The notes beneath the pieces were generated by a model that saw only the letters and a program-made list of their open reading frames with translations, had not been told where the DNA came from and did no database searches. Positions 14,970 to 22,009 of a stretch of DNA of 35,133 nucleotides are shown in pieces. The stretch comes from CAYWGR01 sp964458015 (GTDB lineage: Bacteria; Planctomycetota; Planctomycetia; Pirellulales; Thermoguttaceae), in the NCBI GenBank assembly GCA_964458015.1, contig CAYWGR010000035.1, forward strand, positions 1 to 35,133. Reading direction: 5' to 3'. Each line of letters starts with the position of its first letter. Positions within the stretch are counted from its first letter, which is position 1. A program made the position numbers and the translations under genes.

Positions 14970-16310
14970 ATGAAGCCGTCTTATCGTCTCGCCTTGGCCC
15001 TCCTCTTGGTAATCGCCTTTGCCGCCCGTTCGGCTGTGAGCTTGGGTTGGCAACTCCACCTCGACGACCGCCTGTTCGGCATGGCCGATAGTGAAAGCTA
15101 CTGGGCACTCGGCCAAACCATCGCCGAAGGAAAACCTTACGCATTCGGCGAGGATCAAGCCCGCGTTTTTCGCACGCCCGGCTACCCCATCTTGCTTGCC
15201 CCGATTATCCGGCTTTATGGTGACGGTTTTAAGGGTGTTTTTTGGGCGAGGATTGAAGCGGCATTGTTTGGCGTCCTGGCTGTTGCAGGCGTATGGTGGC
15301 TTACCCGTCTTTTGTTCAACGACGCATCCGCATTGCTGGCCGCGGCCCTGGCAACCTTCTACCCCGGCGCCATTGCATCGAGTGTTCTTCTCCTAAGCGA
15401 AGCGCCCTTCTGTCCACTCCTGCTGCTGAATCTCGGCCTTTGGATCAAAGCATGGCAGGCCGAATCTACACGCAAAATCGCCGCCTGGGCATTTGCCACC
15501 GGAACTGTCGCCGGACTGGCCACGTTGGTCCGGCCTAGTTGGCTGCTGTTCACGCCATTTGCCGCACTCGTGGGAATACTCGTTGCCCTGGTGCGAAATA
15601 CAACCAATGCCGCCCCACAATCCGACGCAAAACATACCGACCGCTCGCCAATGATCGGCGTCACAGCCGGTCTGTTCACCCCTGTCTTGCATCGTCATAT
15701 CACAATCGCCTGTTGGATGCTGCCCGGCCTCATGCTGACTATGTCGCCCTGGTGGATCCGAAATGCCTGCGTAACCGGACGGTTCGTGCCCACGACGCTG
15801 CAGGTCGGTGCAAGTCTCTATGACGGCCTGAACCCAGAGGCCACCGGCGCGAGCAATATGGATTTCGTCGAACGGTTTACGGCCCAGGAACGCCAAACGC
15901 CGCCCTTATACCCCGGCGATTCGCTCGAAATGCGGCTCGACCAACGGATGCGATTCGAGGCTCTCCATTGGGCACATACCAACCCAGCCCGCGTTCTTCA
16001 ACTCGCGGGGATCAAATTCTTGCGTATGTGGAACATTTGGCCCAACGAACCTCGTTTTTCGCAAGCTCCCATCCGCTGGGCGGTATTTTTCACGTATACC
16101 CCGATCCTGTTTTTTGCCATAATGGGGGCGTGGCGAACCCTTGGTCAAGGATGGCCGTATGTATTGTGTTGGATTCCGGCCGTCTACTTAACTTTGTTGC
16201 ATACCGTGTTCGTCAGTTCGATCCGGTATCGCGAGCCTGCGATGCTGGCATTGCTAGCATTCGCCGCCGCCGCTGTTCTTTGCATAAGAAGAAAGGATTC
16301 AAAATCATAA
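14970..16310 (+). CDS. Membrane glycosyltransferase, GT39/ArnT-like
   Basis: A 446-aa polytopic membrane protein with around nine hydrophobic segments. The first periplasmic loop has the features of the PMT/ArnT (GT-C) fold: ADSESYWALGQTIAEGKPY with an acidic residue pair near residues 31-33, followed by RVFRTPGYPILLAPI. Such enzymes use a polyprenyl-phosphate sugar on the outer face of the inner membrane to modify proteins or lipids. GGAAGG lies 7 nt before the ATG. Acceptor and sugar are unknown. The gene is followed by heptamer tract 3 and the AsmA-like gene. Confidence 0.85.
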   Translation: MKPSYRLALALLLVIAFAARSAVSLGWQLHLDDRLFGMADSESYWALGQTIAEGKPYAFGEDQARVFRTPGYPILLAPIIRLYGDGFKGVFWARIEAALFGVLAVAGVWWLTRLLFNDASALLAAALATFYPGAIASSVLLLSEAPFCPLLLLNLGLWIKAWQAESTRKIAAWAFATGTVAGLATLVRPSWLLFTPFAALVGILVALVRNTTNAAPQSDAKHTDRSPMIGVTAGLFTPVLHRHITIACWMLPGLMLTMSPWWIRNACVTGRFVPTTLQVGASLYDGLNPEATGASNMDFVERFTAQERQTPPLYPGDSLEMRLDQRMRFEALHWAHTNPARVLQLAGIKFLRMWNIWPNEPRFSQAPIRWAVFFTYTPILFFAIMGAWRTLGQGWPYVLCWIPAVYLTLLHTVFVSSIRYREPAMLALLAFAAAAVLCIRRKDSKS

Positions 16311-16386
16311 ATTTGCGATCGACGAAAAACCATTCAATCCACTTGCTGAAAAGAACTGCAAATTACATCGTAACAAACCATGTTTT

Positions 16387-16428
16387 CTAGCCCCTAGTCC
16401 CTAGCCCCTAATCCCTAATCCCTAATCC
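16387..16428. repeat. Heptamer repeat tract 3 (CTARYCC), six units
   Basis: The best-preserved tract: CTAGCCC, CTAGTCC, CTAGCCC and three identical CTAATCC, exact 7-nt period. TAG/TAA at 16388, 16395, 16402, 16409, 16416 and 16423 cover each plus-strand frame twice. The last one closes the upstream end of the AsmA-like reading frame. Confidence 0.93.
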
Positions 16429-16444
16429 CTGCTTACCAAACCAC

Positions 16445-16450
16445 GGAGGG
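16445..16450 (+). promoter_or_regulatory. Ribosome binding site implying an ATT start
   Basis: GGAGGG followed by eight bases and then ATT at 16459, in frame with the AsmA-like protein. No ATG, GTG or TTG exists in this frame between the stop at 16423 and the TTG at 16678. Confidence 0.6.
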
Positions 16451-16458
16451 TTGGAACA

Positions 16459-19400
16459 ATTCTCGGCCGCGCCATCAACACCTGTTGGGTATTCTTCAAG
16501 TGGGCCATCGTCCTGACGGCAGTCGGCGGCGGTGCGGCTGCTTTCGTCTTCTACCGACAGGCCGGCGAGGAAATCCGCTGTCAGGTCGAATCGCGACTCG
16601 CCCAACACTACAAAAACCTGAAAGTCAGCGTCCGTTCCGCCGAACTGGTCGAAGGCCTGGGCATTCGCGTCCGAAACTTGTCGATCCTGGAACCCGGCGC
16701 CGAAGGCCCCTGTGCCGAACTTCTAACCATCGAGGAGGCGGTGTTCGAGTGTCCGACCGAATGGCAAGAACTCCTTAAGGGCGAACCTCCGATAAGCCGC
16801 GTCACGATTCGCCGCCCCAAGCTGCTCGCCACGCATCGGTCCGACGGCCAATGGAGCACCGCCAAGCTTTTGCCGCCGCCGCAATTCGGCAATCATCCGC
16901 CCGAAGTGATCGTCGAAAACGGTATTGTCGAAATCCTCGATCCGCTCAAAAAGGCTACCAACAACCTCGCGTTGCGCGACATCAATCTCTCGGTCCTGCC
17001 GATACTGGGCAATACCCCTCTTCCCATTTCCGGCGAATCCCAGCAACCTAAAACGGCCGCCGCTTCCACTAATAATCCAACACACGCCTCCTTCGCCGCA
17101 AGGCCTGGCATGCGGCGCATCCAAGGCATGTTCGCCGGCGACGGCTTTCGCCGCGTCGAGTTCGAGGGCGTGCTCGACGCCCATCAATTCGCCTATTCGC
17201 TCCGCGGTCGGGCCGAAACCATCGATATCTCGCCCGAACTACGCGATTCCCTTCCCAGCGCACTCGCGGCAAAACTGGCGGCCATCGGCGACTTGCGCGG
17301 ACAGAGCGATCTGCAATTCCAAGCGGCCTACGATTCCGCATCCAATGCACCCGTGCAATACGTTCTCTCCGGCCGCTTGCGGCGCGGTCGGCTCGACGAT
17401 CCGCGATTGCCCCATACCTTAAGCGACATGCGAGCCGCATTCCGCGTCGATAACAACGGCTACTGCATCGACGATTTCGCGGCACGCAGCGGCCAAGGCA
17501 CTTTGCGCATGGCCTGCCGCCGCGCGGGATTCGAGCCGACAAGCCCCATGACCCTCTCCGCCGAACTGCGGCAATTGGATCTCGACCGCGCATTGCTCGG
17601 CATCCTGCCGCAATCACTGCAAGACCAGTGGAATAAATATCGGCCCGCAGGCGAAGTCGATGCCGATATTCAGGTCTCCTTTGACGGCCGTACCTGGCGG
17701 CCGAACGTGAATATGCAGTGCCTCAACGTCTCGTTCACGCACCATAAATTCCCCTATCGCCTCGAACACGGCAAAGGCTCGCTCACTCTCAAAGACGATC
17801 AAGTCAAACTGAATCTCACCGCCTATGCCGGCAGTCAGCCGGCGCGTCTGGCCGCCGAATTCACACACCCCTTCTCGGGACCGATAGGATGGTTCGAAGT
17901 CAAAGGCGACGATATCCAACTCGACGAAGCAATCGTCACGGCCCTGCCCGATAAGCCGCGAGAAGTCGTGCGGTCGCTCGCGCCGCGCGGTTCGCTCAAT
18001 TTCTACACGCGATTCTGGCGTGACAAGCCCGACGAGCCCATGCACCAGCATCTGCTCATAACGGCCAATCGTTGCTCCGTCCGTTACGAGAAATTCCCAT
18101 ATCCTTTGTCGGCTATCCGCGGCACTTTGGAAATGTTCGACGGAACATGGACGTTCCGCAATCTGGAAGGCTCCAACGATCGTGCCCGGGTAACGTGCGA
18201 AGGCCGCCTTACGCCCGGCTTCAACGGCAACGAATTGGTACTGAATTTTGTGGGAAAAGACGTTTTGCTCGAAGCCAGCCTGCGCGACGCACTCTCTCCC
18301 CACATGCAGCGCGTTTGGCACGACTCGCGCCCGCGCGGCTCGATCGATCTCACTGCCCAAATCCGCTATCTATCCGAAGACAAAACATTCAGCGTCGGCG
18401 TCCAGATCCAACCTCAACGCGAAAACGCCTCGATCGAACCCGTGCAGTTCCCCTACCGCCTCGAACACCTCCAAGGCGACATCGTCTATCGCGACGGCCA
18501 TGTAACCTTCAGCCGTTGCAAGGCCGACCACGGAAACGTCAAGGTTGCGGCCGAAGGCTACTGCGATTTCTCGCCCGATGGAAGATGGAACGCCCATTTC
18601 TCGAATCTTACGGCCGACCGCCTCCGCGTGGATCGCGACCGCGAGTTGCTTCTGGCCCTGCCCGAACGATTGCGAAAAGCCGTCACCGAGCTGAATCCCC
18701 TCGGTTCGATCAATCTGCGCGGAAGCTTCGATCTAGCGCGAACCGGCCGCCTCGACGAGCCCCTGCAATCCAGTTGGAACATGCAGATCGGAATGCAGCA
18801 GTCGAAACTGCAATGCGGCGGCATTCTGCTCGAAAACATCCACGGCAACGTGACGTTGCAAGGCGGATTCGATGGGCAGCATTTTCGAACACGCGGCGAG
18901 CTGGCCCTCGATTCCGTGCATTATAAGGATTGCCAGTTCACGGGCGTCACGGGCCCCCTCTGGATCGACGACGGCCGCATATTGCTGGGCTCCTGGGTAG
19001 ACCGACGCGACAACGGTTTGAAGAATGCCGAAAATGCCGCGCCCGCTCGAACGCCGCGTTCTTTGACGGCCGTTTGGCTCGGCGGCAAATTCTATCTCGA
19101 TGGATGGACCACGCTCGAACGCGAACCACGCTATGCCTTCAACGCAACGCTGACCCAAGCCGATCTCGCACGGTGCGCCAAGGAATTGGCCCCCGGCCGG
19201 CAAAACCTCCGTGGCCGCATCCTCGCCACCGCCGACATCTCGGGCAGCGGTCGAACCCGCAACACCCTGATCGGCCGAGGCATCATCGAACTCGCCGAAG
19301 CCAATATCTACGAATTACCCGTGATGATTTCACTGCTGAAAATTCTCAGCATTCGTCCGCCCGACCAAAATGCTTTCAGCACCGCCAAAATCAACTATCG

Positions 19401-19683
19401 CATTGAAGGCGAACATATCTATTTCGACCGCATCGACTTCCAGGGCGATGCCATCAGTCTCCGCGGCAAAGGCGAAATGGATTTCCAATCGAATATCCAC
19501 CTGACCTTTTACACCACCGTCGGCCGAGGCGATGTCGAGATCCCCATCGTCAAACAAGTCTTTACCGGCGCCAGCCAACAACTAATGCTCATCCACATCG
19601 ACGGCACGCTCCAGAATCCCGAAACCCGCAAGGAAGTTCTGCCGATGCTAAATCGAACCCTTCAAGAGATAACCAATCCATAA
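16459..19683 (+). CDS. AsmA-like/TamB-YhdP-type envelope protein with predicted ATT start
   Basis: About 1074 aa if begun at ATT 16459. The N-terminus then has the expected inner-membrane helix (TCWVFFKWAIVLTAVGGGAA) and VESRLAQHYKNLKVSVRSAE, the usual start of AsmA-like proteins. The first accepted-type codon, TTG 16678, would remove both. The body is a long beta-rich repeat array with recurring FPYRLEHxxG phrases at three sites, and the end (ELPVMISLLKILSIRPPDQN, then a GKGEMDFQSNIHLTFYTTVG segment) matches the AsmA-like C-terminal domain. Such proteins span the periplasm as hydrophobic grooves thought to carry phospholipids toward the outer membrane. A CTG at 16429 is the only other upstream candidate. 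Confidence 0.85.
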   Translation: MLGRAINTCWVFFKWAIVLTAVGGGAAAFVFYRQAGEEIRCQVESRLAQHYKNLKVSVRSAELVEGLGIRVRNLSILEPGAEGPCAELLTIEEAVFECPTEWQELLKGEPPISRVTIRRPKLLATHRSDGQWSTAKLLPPPQFGNHPPEVIVENGIVEILDPLKKATNNLALRDINLSVLPILGNTPLPISGESQQPKTAAASTNNPTHASFAARPGMRRIQGMFAGDGFRRVEFEGVLDAHQFAYSLRGRAETIDISPELRDSLPSALAAKLAAIGDLRGQSDLQFQAAYDSASNAPVQYVLSGRLRRGRLDDPRLPHTLSDMRAAFRVDNNGYCIDDFAARSGQGTLRMACRRAGFEPTSPMTLSAELRQLDLDRALLGILPQSLQDQWNKYRPAGEVDADIQVSFDGRTWRPNVNMQCLNVSFTHHKFPYRLEHGKGSLTLKDDQVKLNLTAYAGSQPARLAAEFTHPFSGPIGWFEVKGDDIQLDEAIVTALPDKPREVVRSLAPRGSLNFYTRFWRDKPDEPMHQHLLITANRCSVRYEKFPYPLSAIRGTLEMFDGTWTFRNLEGSNDRARVTCEGRLTPGFNGNELVLNFVGKDVLLEASLRDALSPHMQRVWHDSRPRGSIDLTAQIRYLSEDKTFSVGVQIQPQRENASIEPVQFPYRLEHLQGDIVYRDGHVTFSRCKADHGNVKVAAEGYCDFSPDGRWNAHFSNLTADRLRVDRDRELLLALPERLRKAVTELNPLGSINLRGSFDLARTGRLDEPLQSSWNMQIGMQQSKLQCGGILLENIHGNVTLQGGFDGQHFRTRGELALDSVHYKDCQFTGVTGPLWIDDGRILLGSWVDRRDNGLKNAENAAPARTPRSLTAVWLGGKFYLDGWTTLEREPRYAFNATLTQADLARCAKELAPGRQNLRGRILATADISGSGRTRNTLIGRGIIELAEANIYELPVMISLLKILSIRPPDQNAFSTAKINYRIEGEHIYFDRIDFQGDAISLRGKGEMDFQSNIHLTFYTTVGRGDVEIPIVKQVFTGASQQLMLIHIDGTLQNPETRKEVLPMLNRTLQEITNP

Positions 19684-19751
19684 TGGTTAGCAACTATCGA
19701 CACGGCGACACCCCGCGATTAGCGGCTGCCGGCATGACGGCCTCTTGAACC

Positions 19752-19779
19752 CTGACCTCTGATCCCTGACCTCTGACCC
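19752..19779. repeat. Heptamer repeat tract 4 (CTGAYCY)
   Basis: Units CTGACCT, CTGATCC, CTGACCT and CTGACCC, exact 7-nt period, ending 13 bases before the ATG of the next gene. TGA at 19753, 19760, 19767 and 19774 covers all three plus-strand frames. Confidence 0.88.
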
Positions 19780-19792
19780 ATAAACCCTTCCC

Positions 19793-20107
19793 ATGAGCAT
19801 CGGCCCCACCCACTCCTCCGCCGTCACGGCCGGTTCACCACTAGCCCAAACGAAGGGTGCCGAGCTAGATCGCGCCCAAGAGACCGTCGGCGCGCAGGCC
19901 CGCCAAGTGTACCATGATAGAAAGGCGGAAGCCGCCGATGGCGTCGGCGAGCCCGATGGCGAAAACCACCAAACGGCCGAACGCGACGGCGACGGCCGCC
20001 GCACCTGGGAAGATATGCCGGAACCCGAAGCACAAAACGATTCCGGCGACCGAAAAAGCAAGGATCCGTCGCAACAGTCCGGGAATCTATTGGATTTGAC
20101 CGGCTAA
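19793..20107 (+). CDS. Small acidic conserved hypothetical protein
   Basis: A 104-aa soluble, very polar protein: a short N-terminal part with GSPLAQTKGAELDRAQET, then QARQVYHDRKAEAADGVGE, and a DGENHQTAERDGDGRRTWED block, ending disordered and Ser/Asp-rich. The phrase order matches small proteins I recall only from planctomycetes; no function is known. It is judged real because of that pattern, although overlapping minus-strand frames are also open. No good Shine-Dalgarno lies before the ATG; heptamer tract 4 sits there instead. dapF follows 22 bp after the stop, so they may share a transcript. Confidence 0.68.
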   Translation: MSIGPTHSSAVTAGSPLAQTKGAELDRAQETVGAQARQVYHDRKAEAADGVGEPDGENHQTAERDGDGRRTWEDMPEPEAQNDSGDRKSKDPSQQSGNLLDLTG

Positions 20108-20129
20108 AGACCAAAGAAAGATGCGTATA

Positions 20130-20987
20130 ATGCGATTTACCAAAATGCACGGAGCCGGCAACGACTACGTGTATGTCAACTGTTTTGAAGAACCCATGCC
20201 CGCCAATCCCGCCGCACTGGCCCAGCAGGTCTCCGACCGGCATTTCGGCATCGGCGCCGACGGTCTGATTCTGATTTGCCCCAGCTCGGTGGCCGATGCT
20301 CGGATGCGCATGTTCAACGCCGACGGCTCCGAATCGGAAATGTGCGGCAACGGCGTCCGCTGCGTGGCCAAGTATGTTTACGATCACGGCATCTGCCGCA
20401 ACAACACCTTGCGCATTGAAACCGGCAACGGCGTCTTGACCCTGGATCTAAAAATTATCGCCGGTCTGGTTCAGCGCGTGCGCGTCGATATGGGCGCGCC
20501 GATCCTCGAACCCGCCCGCGTTCCGACAACCTTGCCTGGCAATTCGGCCTATGCCGGCAGCCCGGCCGCGAATGTGGATCTCGACCTCGGCGATTGCAGG
20601 CTTCAAGTCACCTGCGTATCGATGGGCAACCCGCATTGCATCACGTTCGTTGACGAACCGACCGACCAACTGGTGCTTCAAGTTGGCCCGCGCGTCGAAA
20701 ACGATCCTCACTTTCCCAACCGGATCAATGCCGAATTCGTGCAGGTTCTCTCGCCCGACGAAGTGCGGATGCGCGTCTGGGAACGTGGCTCGGGCGAAAC
20801 ACTCGCCTGCGGCACTGGCGCGTGCGCCGTTTGCGTGGCAGGCGCCCTGACCGGTCGCACCAACCGCAAAATCCGCGTACACTTGCCCGGCGGCGACCTT
20901 GAACTCGAATGGGCCGCCGACAACCACGTCTACCTCACCGGCGAAGCCGTCGAAGTCTTCAACGGCGAATGGGAAAACAGGGACTAG
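20130..20987 (+). CDS. dapF: Diaminopimelate epimerase
   Basis: Interconverts LL- and meso-diaminopimelate for lysine and peptidoglycan synthesis. With the start at ATG 20130 the protein is 285 aa and begins MRFTKMHGAGNDYVYV, as in most DapF; an ATG nine bases earlier (20121) is in frame but leaves no room for the AAAGAAAG ribosome site. The two catalytic cysteines are intact: Cys72 in MCGNGVRC and Cys227 in ACGTGACA. FGIGADGLILI, FNADGSESEMCGNG, MGNPHCITFV and INAEFVQV are all family landmarks. A meso-DAP requirement fits a peptidoglycan-containing planctomycete. Confidence 0.96.
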   Translation: MRFTKMHGAGNDYVYVNCFEEPMPANPAALAQQVSDRHFGIGADGLILICPSSVADARMRMFNADGSESEMCGNGVRCVAKYVYDHGICRNNTLRIETGNGVLTLDLKIIAGLVQRVRVDMGAPILEPARVPTTLPGNSAYAGSPAANVDLDLGDCRLQVTCVSMGNPHCITFVDEPTDQLVLQVGPRVENDPHFPNRINAEFVQVLSPDEVRMRVWERGSGETLACGTGACAVCVAGALTGRTNRKIRVHLPGGDLELEWAADNHVYLTGEAVEVFNGEWENRD

Positions 20988-21039
20988 AGGCTAGACATTA
21001 GAAAAGAATATCCCGCAACTGTGGTTGGAGGAGACGACA

Positions 21040-21060
21040 AAAGCCGCTTGCGGCTTCGCA
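21040..21060. repeat. Dispersed repeat, AGCCGCTTGCGGCTTCGCA, copy 2
   Basis: Identical over 21 bp to 8895-8915. It lies 52 bp after the dapF stop and before heptamer tract 5. Confidence 0.8.
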
Positions 21061-21086
21061 TCCCATTGAAAACCCAAAACCCTATG

Positions 21087-21159
21087 TTGACCACTACAAG
21101 CTGACCGCTGATAGCTGACCGCTACTGATAACTGACAACTGACTATTGACCGCTTATTA
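21087..21159. repeat. Heptamer repeat tract 5 (CTGACNR), longest and most degenerate
   Basis: Units such as TTGACCA, CTACAAG, CTGACCG, CTGATAG, CTGACCG, then a 10-base irregular unit, CTGACAA, CTGACTA, TTGACCG and CTTATTA. Mostly 7-nt period with TGA in all three plus-strand frames. It ends five bases before the next ATG (21165); there is no clear ribosome site between. Confidence 0.8.
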
Positions 21160-21164
21160 CCACC

Positions 21165-21920
21165 ATGAAAATCGAAAGTCGGTTTCTCAATCAGCTTGGC
21201 GGTCTATTGAGCACGGCGGCGGTCCGCTGGTGGATGAGCACCCTCGACTACAAAGTCGCCTACTACGATTACACCATCGACCCCGTTTTCCCTGAGTGCC
21301 AAGGCCAAAAAATCTATATCTTTTGGCACGAGTACATTCTTTTCCCCTTCTATCTCCGCGGCCATTGCAACATGGCCATGCTCTTAAGCCGGCACCGCGA
21401 TGCCGAAATCCTCTCCTATGCCGCCTATCACATGGGCTTCGATTTCGTTCGCGGCTCGACCAATCGCGGCGGCGTTACCGCGCTGCGTAAAATGCTCGCG
21501 AAAAGCAAATCGATGCATCTGACCATCACGCCCGACGGCCCGCGCGGCCCCCGGCGGCAACTTGCACCCGGTTGCGTCTATCTCGCCTCAAAACTCGAGT
21601 TGCCGTTGGTCGTCATGGGCTACGGCTACGATCGGCCGTGGCGCGTCCGCAGCGCCTGGGACCAATTTGCCATCCCCCGCCCGTTCTCCCGAGCCCGCGC
21701 AGTTCCCAGCAGCGAAATCCACGTCCCGCACAACCTCGACCGAGAGGGTCTCGAACACTATCGCCAAAAAGTCGAAAACCTCTTGAATCGCCTCACTCTC
21801 GAGGCCGAAGCTTGGGCCGAATCCGGCACCCGCAAAATCGGCCAGCTCAACGTCGAACGGCGCGGAGCGCCCCTGCTCGGAAACAAAAAAACCGCCTCCC
21901 CATCTTCGGAACGCTCCTAG
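21165..21920 (+). CDS. DUF374 / lysophospholipid acyltransferase-like protein
   Basis: A 251-aa protein with the features of the DUF374 branch of the LPLAT superfamily: IYIFWHEYILFPFY (His55-Glu56), SRHRDAEILS, the GFDFVRGSTNRGGVTALRKM block (about 91-110) and ITPDGPRGPRRQLAPG (121-136), then SAWDQFAIPRPF. Members are predicted to transfer acyl chains to lipid or Kdo/lipid A-like acceptors at the inner membrane. The weak hydrophobic N-terminus may bind the membrane peripherally. Length is normal. Transcription probably ends before the convergent PPIase gene, where a strong hairpin lies. Confidence 0.88.
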   Translation: MKIESRFLNQLGGLLSTAAVRWWMSTLDYKVAYYDYTIDPVFPECQGQKIYIFWHEYILFPFYLRGHCNMAMLLSRHRDAEILSYAAYHMGFDFVRGSTNRGGVTALRKMLAKSKSMHLTITPDGPRGPRRQLAPGCVYLASKLELPLVVMGYGYDRPWRVRSAWDQFAIPRPFSRARAVPSSEIHVPHNLDREGLEHYRQKVENLLNRLTLEAEAWAESGTRKIGQLNVERRGAPLLGNKKTASPSSERS

Positions 21921-21924
21921 TGCG

Positions 21925-21977
21925 CAAAAAAAACCGCTCACGGCTTCACAAAATCCATCCTGTGAAGCCGTGAGCGG
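21925..21977 (-). terminator. Strong Rho-independent terminator of the tandem parvulin gene
   Basis: CCGCTCACGGCTTCACA (21934-21950) and its exact complement (21961-21977) form a 17-bp perfect stem with a 10-nt loop. Read on the minus strand a run of nine T follows (21933-21925), so it ends the minus-strand gene that stops at 22010. The stem is a variant of the AGCCGCTTGCGGCTTCGCA repeat, suggesting that the repeat family is used as a terminator. Confidence 0.93.
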
Positions 21978-22009
21978 CTGTGATTGCAAACCAAGTGCTC
22001 TTTCGAGCC

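Noticed and set aside
16387..16428. Heptamer tract read as a CRISPR remnant or telomere-like repeat
   Set aside because: Units are only 7 nt with no spacers, and the tract is short and internal; it fits a short tandem repeat instead.
19824..20387. Minus-strand frames opposite the small acidic gene and dapF, including one hydrophobic frame (19865-20074)
   Set aside because: They run into dapF, lack ribosome sites, and the plus-strand protein has a pattern I know from planctomycetes. The hydrophobic look is a by-product of acidic/polar codons read backwards.
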